The position numbers were made by a program, and so were the translations under genes. Below, one piece after another: positions 46,176 through 58,860 of a DNA stretch of 64,000 nucleotides (position 1 is its first letter; the number at the start of each line of letters is the position of its first letter). Origin of the DNA: Epichloe hybrida (taxonomy: Eukaryota; Ascomycota; Sordariomycetes; Hypocreales; Clavicipitaceae); NCBI GenBank assembly GCA_019022495.1, contig JAFEKR010000021.1, forward strand, positions 806,001 through 870,000, written 5' to 3'. The notes beneath the pieces are model-generated. The model was not told the DNA's origin. It saw only the letters and a list, made by a program, of their open reading frames with translations, and ran no database searches.

Positions 46176-48339
46176 TAGTAATAAGACTAGGACCTTTAAT
46201 TATTCCTTTACTTAACTAAATTATTACTATAATTAAATATTCTAATATTAGAGATTCTCTAATAAAGTACTTCTATAGTATTACTAGACTAAATAAATAA
46301 TAAATAATACTTAGACTAGAAGGAAAAAGGGATTATAAAACTCTTATAGAGTATAACTAAGTTTAGAAATAGAGAGAAATTAGATTAGAATATAACTATA
46401 GTTAGAACTAAAGAAAGATAATAATTAGAGTATAGCTATAGTTATTACTATAATTAAGAAAATCCTTTAGCTATAGTTAGAAAACACTACTATTTAGTAA
46501 GGTAAGAATATTAAGGACTATAGGACTTAATAAGATAAGCATGAAACTATAGGGCTATGTAAAACTTATAAAAAATTATTTAATAAGATCCTAGAATACC
46601 TAGAATAGGATAATAGGAAGTAAATTAAATTAGAGATAGTAATAAATAATAATTATAATAGGAAGTTAACTTATAATAATAAAGCAAAGAATCTATAGTA
46701 TAGGAAAAGAATAGGTTAGAAGTTTAATCTATAATAAAGCTATAGAGAAATAAATAAGGAAGAATTAATAAAAACACTATAGCATAGACCTAGTATAATA
46801 CTAGTACTTAAGATTATAAATAGTTATAGTTTTATATAGGTAAGAATTAACTAAGGTTAGATACTAATAGATAGAGTATTAGAACTTATTAAATTAAGGA
46901 GCCTTATAAGCTACACTTAAACTAGGGAATCTAACTATAGGAAGTATTATTTTTATACTTAGTAAATTAAGTATAGTAATACTTTACTTAAACTAGAGGT
47001 AAATAACACTAGATATTAGGTAGAACCTTAAGGAATTTTTAGACCTTAGAATTTAACCTAAATAGTAAAACTCTAGTATAGGAATAGATATTTCTATACT
47101 TAGTAGTATAAAGAATTTATACTTTATAGGAAGAGGTAAATATTTCTAAGTAAATATAATATAATAAGAACCTTAAACTTAATAATTAAAGAAGCTCTAG
47201 AAAAAAGCTATTAATTAAAGAAACTACTTATAGGATTTACTACTAGACTAGCTAGAGATAATATACTAATATAGGGGGTACATAAAGAAGTAGTAATATT
47301 TACCTAGTATTATAGTGTAAGACACTTAGATAAGTATATAGGATAGAATATAAACTAGGGGTTAAACTTTATACCTTAGGGAACTAACTAAAGTACCTCT
47401 TAACTTTAAAAACCTAGGTTTTTAAGATAATTATACTACTATAATTAGAGGTATAAAGCATAGACTACTACCTTACTTATAACTTACTTTTAGGTTTACT
47501 TATTTACTAATCTAATCTTCTAGTTAGATAGCACTATGCAAAAAGCTTTTAGCGCACTATACTTATATTAGGAATTCGCTTAAGTTATAAAGGAAGGAGT
47601 TATTAGGAGAGGGAGAAATGTTTTTATTTTAGGATAGAGGGAGAATAATCTTGTTTTCTTTCTTATTCTCTTCTAGCTAGGTAAACATAATTAACATTTT
47701 GGAGTTCTGTGCTTACCCCTAATTTTTGCTCTGAAAAAAAAAACTTTATTATAATAAGGTTTAAAGAGTCTGAAAGCCCTAAAAGTCTGAAACCTTAACA
47801 CCTAATTCCTAATACCTAATATCCTATTCTATTTGCTTTTGTTTAAGAAACTAGATATATTATTAATATTACTATAGTTTATTAGTTAATTTAGACTAGT
47901 AATTTACTTAACTTAGAGATTATTAAGGGATCCTAAAGGAATACTAAATTACTAATACCTTAGAATAACACTATCTAACCTGGTTGCTTTATGCTAAAAC
48001 CTTTTTCTATAGAGTTAGATGCTAGAACTTAGGAAGAGTTAGTCCTAAGCTTAGAATTAGAATAGGATAATAGATTATCTTCTAAGTTTATTCTAAGCCC
48101 TAAGTATTCTTTAGAATATTTACCCTAGCTAAATAAAATTATAATACTTATTCCCTCTCTATCCTTATAATCCTATAACGTTACTAATCCTAGCAAGGCT
48201 AAATAGATAAATACTATAGGTAGTTTTTTCTTCCTAATAAACCCTATAGTAAGGGGAGGAATTACTTTTTCTAGCTTACTAAGGGATAGACTAGCTAAGG
48301 AATATATAAAACATTATAAAATAATAGCTATAATAGCCT

Positions 48340-49157
48340 AAGCCCTAAAAGAATATATTAATACCTTTATGTGTTTTACCTTTATCTAAGGTTTATATAG
48401 GAAAGCAGTAGCCTAGTATAAGGACTTAGAGTATAAAGACTAGATATAGAAAAATATAGCTAAGAAGTTCCTAGAAAAGTTTAAGAAGCTAGATCTTTTT
48501 ATTAAGATTTCTATATAGAGAGAGGTATATAGCTTTATATAGGAACTAGGAGAGATACTAAATACTTATATTTAATAAGCTAAGCGTTTAGCTTCTAAGA
48601 TAAAATCTAGTATATAATAAGTTTTATTTATAAACTTTATTACTTATCTAGTAGATAGAGAAGTAAACACCTAACTATAAGAAAGGGTGTTAGATTATTT
48701 ATTTATATTAAATAAATAGACAAATAGTATGGCTTTAAAAGACTTAATAATATCTAACTTAAAGTTATTTCTATATAACTACTGTTTATTTGCCTTTAAA
48801 AAGATATTATAACTATTTAATAAGGAAACCTTAACACTAGGTATAGCTCCCCTCTAGAGATAGATAGAAGAATAGTTAAAAAGAGAAAAGTAAGCCTTTA
48901 AATAGATAGTAAAACTAGTAAAATAACTTAAAGTATTTAGAGCTTAAGCTACTAGTAATATAAATTAGACTACAGGCTAGTATAACTAATTAAGATATAA
49001 TATAAATAAGCAAACCTAAGCCTCTATAAGACTAGTAGGAAATATAAATATAACTAGTATATTTCCTTAAAGAGATCCCTAAAGAGATACCTAGAGAGAT
49101 CCGGATTTCTTCTAGTGCTTCTTATGCAGAGAATAGGGATATATAGGATATAGTTAT
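48340..49157 (+). pseudogene. Gypsy gag remnant with zinc knuckle
   Basis: A capsid-like stretch reads REVYSFI and KRLASKI with stops between. At 49116-49157 a CCHC knuckle is seen as C-x2-C-x4-Tyr-x4-Tyr: the His and last Cys codons are both TAT, the C-to-T and G-to-A changes expected from RIP. The frame is broken by TAG and TAA codons. Confidence 0.65.
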
Positions 49158-50156
49158 ACCTAGAGGGATAAATACTTAATAGAAGACTTTAAAAGATACT
49201 AAGACTAATAGAGCTATAATAGTTATTAGATAAAGAAAGATTATAAGAGAAAACTAGAGAATAGGAATTAGATAAACTTTATTAGCACTATAGAGATAGG
49301 TTAACTAATCCCCCCCTAAGGCTATATTACTAATACTAAGATTTAATCCCCTATAGCTTTATCCTTAAACTACTAATTCCTAAGTTATATCTAGGAAGAA
49401 AATAAGATAAGCTATACTAATATTACTACTATAGTAAAGGGAAAGAAGAAAGTAAGTAAGCTAGTATTTACTAGAGGACTAGCTAAGAGAATTATTAAAT
49501 TATCTACTAAACCTAAGAATATATTAGGAGATCTGCTATAAGAATAAATCAAAGAAATTCTTAACTTAGATAAAACTTAGTAGGATAGTAGAAATCCTAA
49601 GCTAAGTATATATATACTATTCTAGGAAATAAGCTCTAAGGAGTTTTAAAGGTTACTTTTATTATTACGCCTATACCTAGATAAAACTATAGTAAAGTCC
49701 TAATAACTTGCTAAACTAGTAGTAGTGGCTTAACTAAGAGAGGTGGAAATAAGTAATACTACTCTAAATCTATAACCCTACTAAAGATTAGCCCTAGAGA
49801 ATATTTAAGTAATAGAAGAATATAAAGTTTTACTATTTAACCTAGGAAAATATTTAAGTAAAACTACAGTGTCTATTAGTGTTTTATAACTCCTTTAGAT
49901 AGCCCCTATTATCTATTAATAACTAAGTTACTTAATATAATACTAATGAAAATTAAAGGGTAATAGAGCTAAATCTATTATCTCTAATCTCCTAGAACTA
50001 TATAAGGAAATAATAGGCCTAGAAATAGTAGCTTATAGATCTTTAGGGTTAATAAATACTATAATTATATAGAATAATATCGCTTGTCTAGACGGAGAAG
50101 TACTAATAACCCTAGGATATATTACCATGTATATTAAAGGTATTTAGTGTAACTTA

Positions 50157-50200
50157 GCTTTGCTTAATAGTAGCTTAAGTGTAAAACTAGTGAATGTAAA
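50157..50200 (+). pseudogene. Gypsy aspartic-protease remnant
   Basis: The plus strand reads ALLNSSLSVKLVNV where retropepsins have a DSG triad. Asp is Asn and Gly is Ser here, both by single G-to-A changes, so the protease would be dead. Confidence 0.6.
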
Positions 50201-51460
50201 TTACCTAGAGAGGTATAGAATTCCTATAGTCTAACTTTATAAAGAAAAGTTTATTAAGATAGTAAATAATGTATATTAACTAATCTCCTACTATACCTAC
50301 CTCTAGATCGTAGCTAGAGGAATCTTAGCATTAGCTAAATGCTATGTAATACTAGCTTAATAAGATTAGAATATCTTATTAGGAAAGGTTTAGTTATAAA
50401 GAATAAATACTATTAAACATTATAGGTTAGAGAAAATCATAATTATAGGTACTAAAAGCAAAACATAAACACTTCTAATATATCTATACCTAGATCTATT
50501 TTAATAATCTAAACTATAGGCTTAACTACCATAGGGGATAGGCCTAGATAAGATTATAGAGTTTATAAAAGATAACTAAGAAATCCTAGAGGAAGTTAAG
50601 GAAATCCTAAGGGGATTAAATAGTAAGATCTTTAATAAAGCTAAAAACCAAGAGTTAGAAAACTAAAGACTACGAATAATAAAGATGCTAGTGGTTATTC
50701 GTGTGTTTATGATTTACTATTACTAGATAAAATTAGAATGATAAGTTTTGCTAAAATACTAGTAAAAAATACTTAGGGAATTAAATATAGATAAAAGGTA
50801 TATTAGGAGGATAGGAAAATTAAGGGAAGTATTAATAGGAAGAATAATATTACTATAAATAAGATTAGAAGTAAGATAGATAGTTTATATAGTTTAGGCC
50901 TAGATAATGTAGCAAAAACGACTAATAAACAAGTTCTTACCTGCGAACTAGAATTAAAGTTTACTACTATAGTTATCTAGAAACCGCTATAGAATGTTAT
51001 TATAAATAGATTAATCCTTATATTAAACCCTAAGATAGAAATTAAATTATTTACCTCTTATTACTCTAGCCTTAACTAACTAAAACCTATATTAATATAC
51101 TAAATAATTATATAGAGTTAGACTAACTAGTGTAAGACTTTATAGGAGAAGAAATTAGTAGTAAGTATAAACTATAGTTTTACTAAATAAAACCTAGTAA
51201 GAGTATAAGTTAAGGAGAATAATCCTAAGGAACTAGGATTATTATAGGAAGATATAATAAAAGATAATTCTAAAGACTTAAAAGAGAAGGAAACTAATAA
51301 AGAAAAATATAAGGAATTTATAAAACTTAACCTAGCTAAAGAATAGGAATTAGATAGGTGTAATAAACTTAATTTATTTAAAATACTAAAAGACTCCTAT
51401 AGTATTAGGAAAGGATAGGGGGAACCTATGGAAGACATCTCTAGACATAAGGAGGTCTTA

Positions 51461-52100
51461 ATTTATATAGGAAAGTCAAAGATTAAGGGTACTCTCTTAT
51501 AAAGTAAGAATCACTACCTAAATAATAAAAATCAGGTCTTAGTCTAAGAAATAGAACTTAGAATACGTAATACGTAGGACTTAGGCGCTTAGTTAGACTA
51601 AGAACTAGGGGTGGACACTCTAGGACATAGTAGCAATCTAATTTATATAGGAAAATCAGAAATTAAGGCCTACCCCTTAGAAAACAGAAAATACTATATA
51701 AATACAAAGAACCTAGGTTTACCTAGAGAAACTAGGGATAGGTAGTGGTATTTATAGTACTTAGACGCAAGTAAAGAATAGTATTTAGAGAAAGACACAC
51801 TTAGACTTAACTAAGGACTAATTTATATAGGAATTAAAGAAATTAAGGCCTTCCCCTTAAAAATCGAAAATTACTATATACATAGCTAAATTAAAGAATT
51901 GGTTAATAAAACTAGGGATAGCGCTAATAACAGTGTGGACTTAGTGTTGTAGTTGAATTATGTGGGTTGTGCGCTAGTTTACGACCTAGATAGGGAGATA
52001 GTAACCTAGGATAGTATAGGATAGCTAGAATTAAATATTTATATAGGAAACCTAGAAATTAAGGGGTACCCCTTATAATACTAAAATTTATATATAAACT
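51461..52100 (+). repeat. Four in-frame repeated modules in the Gypsy polyprotein
   Basis: A motif reading IYIG..EIK.YPL starts at 51461, 51641, 51821 and 52037. The spacings of 180, 180 and 216 bp are all multiples of three, so an intact element would have encoded four tandem protein modules of 60-72 residues between protease and reverse transcriptase. The copies have diverged and carry stops. I know no named domain matching them. Confidence 0.7.
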
Positions 52101-52819
52101 AGCTATTATTTAACTTACTGCCTAAAACCATAGTTTTATGGTTTAATTAGTTAAATATTACCCTTAGAGACTATGTAAGGACTACTAAATAATAGATAAT
52201 AATTATAAGATTATACTATACTTATAGAGAATATTTTATTAAGAAACTTAAGGATATTTATATAACTAACCTACTATAATATTATATCCCTTTAGTTCTA
52301 AATGCCTAACTAGGGAAGAGAAAGTAGTATTAGTACTTAGGACTTTATTATAAGTTTATAAAAAAGGTGTTTCTAGCTATAGAGAAAGCAGGTATTATTT
52401 ATTAAGGACTATTAGAATAGGTTATACTAATGATTTTCGCTCCTAAAACTCTAAAGGTGTTTTAAGTAGTATATAATTATTATAATATAAATAGTAAGAC
52501 TATTAAGATAGCCTACCTATACTATAATATAGAAGTAGATTTAGATTTAGTTTATTATAGAAGATTAATAATATTCTCCTAAGCTAATATATTAAATAGG
52601 TTTTAGGTAATTAGTATTTACCTACCTAATAAATATAAGATAGCCTTTTTAGGACCTTATAAAATATATTATTATAATAACATAGCCTAGGGTTTAATAG
52701 GATTACTAGTAAGTTATACTAGATTTAGAGATATAACCTTTAGTTACCTGTTCTTTAAAGATAGAATAGAAAGCGAATTAATACTAGGTTATATAGAAGA
52801 CATATAAATATTATTCTTT

Positions 52820-52990
52820 ATTTATGTAAATAACTATTACTCTAGTTCTGAAATATAGGAAGATTATTTTAACTTTCTATAGAAGCAATACTTCCTAAGA
52901 GTTACCTAGGCTCTGATTAGGCTAAGTAAATATAAGATAACCCTCTTTACATCTAGTATTAACTATATAGGTTACTTATTAAAAAATAGA
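52820..52990 (+). pseudogene. Gypsy reverse-transcriptase remnant
   Basis: The plus strand reads FIYVNNYYSSSE and later KYKITLFTSSINYIGYLL, matching the Gypsy pattern around YVDD and the following F.....YLGH block. The two catalytic aspartates are asparagine (52829-52834). Stop codons interrupt the frame. Confidence 0.8.
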
Positions 52991-54118
52991 AAGATTAAGC
53001 TAGTAAGGAAATATTAGGAAAGATTTACTAACCTAGAGAAACATTTTAAATAAAGACCTCTAAAGACATAGAATGAAATATTAGTTTTGATATATCTAAC
53101 GCCATTCCTACGGAAGTTTATTCCTAGGAGATTAGATTTAGTGCTAATAATTAAGAAAGTCTTTTTCTAAGATATTTAGAAGGTTACTAAATTAGGAAAA
53201 CCATTAGTCTAGAGGGCAGAAGTTCTAAAGAAAAACCCTAAATAAATATAAGAGGCTTAAGACACTTTATTATAAATTTACTATAGTATTTAGGTAAATG
53301 CTACTTTTAGGGCCTAGCTAGGGATATAATTTTATTTAGTAATAGACACTTTAGACATAGGTACTAGAGAAGTTCTGTTTTAGCTAGAAGACACTAATCC
53401 TAGTATAAGTATAATAGAATTAAATTTCTTAAAGGTATAAATTATTATATAGTTATCTTATAGATTAAGGGACGCTAAAAAGCAATATATAATACCTAAG
53501 AAAGAAATATTAGCTATTATTATTAAACTAAAGGAGACGTAATAGCTAGTAAATAGTTTACCTTATCCTTTAAAGGTATATATAGATTACAAAGGAATCA
53601 TTAACTCTATAGCAAATCTCTCTAAGGTTCATAGGAAGGTCGCTTAATAGGTAAATATTCTCTAAGAGTTAAATATAGAATATATACACTAACCTAATAT
53701 AACAAAGATTATAAAGATTACAGATAGGATGTCTTAACTACTAGAAGAACTTAGGTCTAATCTATATAAAGTAAAGAGAAGAATAGGTATTAATATAACA
53801 CTAGTAACAAAAGAGCAACTAGTAATGATTTTAATAAGAAGCGAAATAATTATACTAGAAAGTAAAAGATTAGATAATAAAACCGCGGAGATAGTAAGAA
53901 CTAAGCTTTAGGAATAGTTAAACTCTAAATAGTATAGGGAGATTTTAACCTTAATTATTCATAGTTACTAGATAATCCTAGCTAAATAACGGAAACTAGT
54001 TTAGCATTAAGCATTAAAATATTAAATCTTTAATTAGAAACTTTACTACTTAGAACTAGATAAATTATTATTAAAATATATACTCTCTAAAGAGATCCTA
54101 ATAAAACTACAATAAGCT

Positions 54119-54553
54119 TATAATACTATAGGTTATTTTAGACTAACTATTATAATATAAAAGCTTTATAGGTAATATTTCTAGCTAGACAAAGTAAGAG
54201 ATATAGAATCTTACTGCTAATTATATTTAGTCTGCTAATAAATAGGAATAAGGTTACCCTAATCTATACTAAAAACTATAATAGTATTAGAACCCTAGTC
54301 TTTAGTTATAATAAATTACTTAGGACCTATCACTCCTAGGGCTTAAAATAAAGACTTATATATATTAATTACAGTGGATTATATAATAAGGTTTATGCTA
54401 GGGTAGTCCTATAATAAAGCTATAAGGGAGTCTATTACTTAGATATAAAATAAACACTAGAGCTCTATTTTTAGCTAGCTAAAAAGAATTTACTATAATA
54501 ATAAATCTTACTTTAAGAACTTAACTTTTAAATTAATAGTAGGAAAATATAGT
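54119..54553 (+). pseudogene. Gypsy integrase remnant, interrupted by insertion
   Basis: The zinc-binding start reads AYNTIGYF, where families have two histidines (HD..GH). Both are Tyr by C-to-T change. A Cys-rich half and a core Asp segment (LITVDYIIRF) follow. The second core Asp region reads YNNKSYF in place of a DNG-type motif. The nested Copia begins about 50 bp later, and Gypsy sequence resumes at 61361 after a duplicated ATAGT. Confidence 0.65.
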
Positions 54554-54862
54554 TGTTGGATTCACAGGGTATTGAATTCAATGTGTAATACAGTCGTGAG
54601 CCTAAAGAATAGTATTGTTATTGATTATCTATTCTAGGCTGCGTTATCTGTTATTATGATTGATTAAGTTATAGGAAAAGAGAGGTAAAAAGCTAGAAGT
54701 TATAATATATAAAGGGAAAAGGGGTTACGCGTTTGTGTCCCTATATTTCCTAGCTAATTAACATGCTAGGTTATAGGTTACGTGTGGGGTCCGCGCGCGG
54801 CCTAAGCTTCTGCTAGGTAATTGTGGCTACGACACGCGATTAATATTACCTTTGTTCTAACA
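54554..54862 (-). repeat. Nested Copia 3' LTR (left copy, 309 bp)
   Basis: It starts TGTTGGATTCACAGGG. Its outer half keeps G and C, for example CAGTCGTGAGCC, where the right copy has RIP-type changes. Its inner half is the more mutated. Confidence 0.92.
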
Positions 54863-56249
54863 CTAGAACTTCTCTCTTTTAATATAATTATTAACGCGCG
54901 ATATTAATCGTAGAAATAAAAAAGAAAGATAGATTAAGGATATAATTAATAGGGGATATAAGGAAAAGAACTTATAGCTTATCTAGGCGTATAGTTGCTA
55001 ATAAAAAGGAAAATAATAATCTTACTTAGCCTATAAGCCTATGTAAGGATAAGTAGGTCCTTCTAAATTCCTTCTTTTCCTTAAAATAACATATATACTA
55101 CATTATAGCATGTATATAATATCTTCCTCCTCCTTAGCAACACCTTTATCCTCCTATGTATTACTATTAATTTCTATGGTTTACTAGGAGGGCCTAGTAG
55201 GCTAGTGTGATTATAGCCGCTAGGGATATTAACTACAGGGGCGTAGATCCTTATGTATTACTATCTTATCCCTATAGCTACCCTCCTAGAGAATTACCTT
55301 TTCCTTTTACTATATATATGTTACACGCAAGTAACCTATCCCTCTATCTAGATAGTTATCTAGTTAGTTAAGATAAAGCTCTTAAGGGCCTTATTAGGTA
55401 ATGCCTTTATAAAGGTATTAGCTAGGTTATTCTCTCTATTAATCTATTAGATCTTATAGAGTTCTTAGCGTTTATATAACTATTAAAGGGCTATAATATT
55501 AATTATTAGGCATTTCTCCTTTATTATACTAAGCTTAATAAGGTACTTATATAAGGAGTATAAATCCATACATGTAATAACTAGGATCTTTAGGAGCTTT
55601 AGTTAGTTAGTAACTAAGTTTAGGGTGGTTATAATTACATAAGCCATATTAACACTAGCTACTATACTATAAACTTCTAAGGTAAGCATACTTTACATAA
55701 CTCTCTTGCTCTTTATTAAGCTAAAGTATATAATATTACCTTTAATTATAAACTTACTATTAGTATAGTCTTTGTTTACTAGGATAAGTATATATCCTAG
55801 TTATAAGGATAGGTCCTAGTTGTTAGCAAAGGATTTATCTATAAAGGCAAAGAGCTTTGCCTTCTTAAGGTTAATAGGGATAAACATTAGACCTCTCTCT
55901 AGGTAATCTATCTGCTACTTTAGGCAGTAATTAAGGGCTTTTATATCCTCTAGGGTTAGCTCCTAGTGTTATATAGTAATAGATAAGTTAAAGTAAGCCT
56001 CTAGTTAGTAGATTAAGGTGATGTAAGTGCCTTAGGCCCTTTACTTAACGTATTTACGCTTTAAGTTAGTTATTAGAACTAACTCTAACTTATTACTTTA
56101 CCCTTTCTACTAGATCTTAATAGTATTATTCTCTAGTAAGATAATACTACTATTAAACGTAAGAGGGTAGTCCTAAGTTAGGAATTACTTTAGCTTTGTA
56201 TTAAAGCTTACTATAGTAAGCTAGGTCTTTTCCTTCTTAGAGAACTTCT

Positions 56250-56760
56250 TGTCTAAGAGGCTAATTATGTTATTAGTTTATATTTTAATGTAGGTAAAGT
56301 TAGGGCTTTCCTTTATAGTTATAAGCAAGTAGGGATTATATATAAAGGTTTCTATCTAGAGGTTCTCTCTATAATACTTATAATATATAACCTACTAGTA
56401 TATTCCTACCTTTATAAGCCTATAGAGGGGTTTTATAACCCTTAAGATTATACTAGGCAGGTAGAGATACTATATTTAAATTAGTAAGCACGCTAGGATT
56501 AGCCGCTCTAGTAATGTATAGGCCTATATATAAGCCTAATAGATATCTCTTAGCTAGATAAGGAATTTCCTTAATCTTACTAATAGGGCTATCGCGAGGA
56601 TAAGACGTTAGCTTGCGTGTTAAATCATTAGGGCCTATGTGAGAATAGCCTATTTCCCTTTATCCTTATACCCTTAGATTATAAGGCGTGACTTTTTATA
56701 GGGTTCTATTATCTTACCCTTGATTTTATTAATGATCTAGGAATTAAAGATTTGAATTTT
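56250..56760 (-). pseudogene. Copia reverse-transcriptase remnant of the nested element
   Basis: The minus strand reads FNS.IINKIKGKIIEPYKKSRL and, about 380 bp later, KESPNFTYIKI followed by TNN. Fungal Copia elements of this group have TDD there. Both aspartates are Asn (plus-strand 56269-56274), and the residue before Thr is a stop, as expected for CAA to TAA. Confidence 0.75.
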
Positions 56761-58809
56761 ACTATGTTTTTCCTTATTAAATATAATGAATTTAAATATA
56801 CCTTGCTTAATTAGAGTGTTAATTTCCGCTTTTATTAATAGCTTAAAAGGTTTGCTAGGGGTCTTAATAATTCCTTTCTTATATAGCTTAATTATAAGAG
56901 CTAGGTTACTATATTCTTTTGCTAATAGGAAGGTATTAGTACCTTAAGGTATTATAGGAGGGTTTTTCTATGGCCTTCTACATCCTTGCTTTAGTGGTAT
57001 TAGTAGCACTATGTTCTTATTATAGGCCTCTTACCCTTTTTCTTCTTTCTCTTTACTAGGCTTTGCTATTTTCTTTACACTAGGATTATTATAGTAAGGC
57101 TTAATAGATATTAACCTAAAGGTCTTTAGGCCTCTAGGTATGTTAAGTATATAGCTTTCTCTAGTAATTGCTAGTAGCTTATATAGACTTGCCTATCCCT
57201 TGCTTTCTTGCTAGACCTTAACCTTTAATTTAAGCGGTAGGCTAAGGGTCTTTAAGGTGTCTAGGCTGTTGTGTTTAGTAATAGCCTTATTAACCTTCTA
57301 GATAGCATAAAGTCTCTTAATCTCTTTAGTAGCCTTCTATACTATAATTATATGCTATATAATATTAGGTAATAGTAAGGACTTATTTGTTATGTGTAGG
57401 TAAGCTTTAAAGATAAGGAGGGTTAGGATAAGACTATTAGGGCCTGTGGTGTTATTTAGGGCCTTAATTGCTATTTAAAGGGCAATAGGTTTTAGCGTTA
57501 TAGGGTATTTATGTCTAATTATATTATAGGCTCTTTGGAGTAGCCTATAATACCTTTTAACCTTCCCTATGCTATAGTGCGCCTTAATAGGGACTTTCTT
57601 AATTAAAATTAATATTAAAGCTATGAATTATCTGAATTTATTGCCGTGGAAGTTTGTTCTAGTGTTTATAATAATGAAGTCTAGGGGGCCTAGGTAAGCG
57701 TTAATCTAGTATATTTGGAGGGCTTCCTAGGTTGTTTTTGTAAAGATATTATTAAGGAATTTTACTATGTTAAATGCTATGGCTATATCTATAGTATAGA
57801 GTGTAAGGCGGTTACTATCTAGGTAAAAGATATTTACTATTACTTTATAGTTAAAGCTATACTTATCCTTTAGGGTAAACTTAAAGTGATTAGGGCTATC
57901 TGTGTGTATCTAGTATTAGTAGTAGATCCTTATTAGCTTCCTAATAGCTTTGATATTAATATTATGCCTTAATCTATAGAGAACCTTATGTAAACATTAG
58001 ATTAATGGATATTTAAAGCGGTAATATAATTACTATAGCTTGCTTTCTATAAGGTAGCTTTAAGTAACTGCTTTTTCTTTCTGTGTGAGAAGTATCTAGG
58101 CGTGGCCTTATTTACGTATAATAGGGACTTTAATGTTTCCTTATTATAATGTGTTCTTAGAGATATTAAAGTTAATCTTTAGATAGTCTATATTATTAAG
58201 GGATAAGAGAAATAGAGTGTTTGTAGGGACAACCTAAAAGAGAATGTTTCTAAAGGGAGTAAGCATATTAGCTACTCTAAGTGTAATAATTAGGTCTCCT
58301 ACGCTAAACCTAACTAATGCCTTTTTCTTTGTTAATTTATTAAGCTGTAATGTGGGTATCTAATATTATAAAGTAAGGAATTAAGGGTGCCCTACTGTAG
58401 AGAACTTTGTGGCTCTTGTATTAGGCATGATCCCTTGGAATGTTACATAGGAATAGCGATCTTCTAATATAAATATTGCTAGGGCTTTATTTATAAGTTC
58501 CTGCTAAAAGGGGTCTTCTTTACTTAGACTATGATAAGCTACTTGCTTTGTTAGGAATTGAACTGTTCTTTTGCTATTAATCTAGGTTTTATGAGTAAAG
58601 AAGCTTATAGGTACTAGCCTATCTATATTATTAGGGCTGTTATTAAATCTAATGCTCTTTATATACTAAGCGATTTTATTATTAATAGGGGGTTAGGACT
58701 TATGTTCTCCCTTATACTAAGTAAGGAATAAATAATATAAGTTATTAGTTAGATTTGTAAGGTAGTGGTTCTTAAAGTATTAAAATGCCTTCTTATAGTT
58801 CTTTTTAGG

Positions 58810-58860
58810 GTGCTTAGATAACTAGTATCCTTCCTTGCTATATATATAGCACTTCTTTGT
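58810..58860 (-). pseudogene. Copia gag zinc-knuckle remnant of the nested element
   Basis: The minus strand reads KKCYIYSKEGY then a stop and SKHPKK, resembling the gag knuckle of fungal Copia elements. The second Cys is Tyr, and a Trp codon appears as a stop. Confidence 0.55.
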
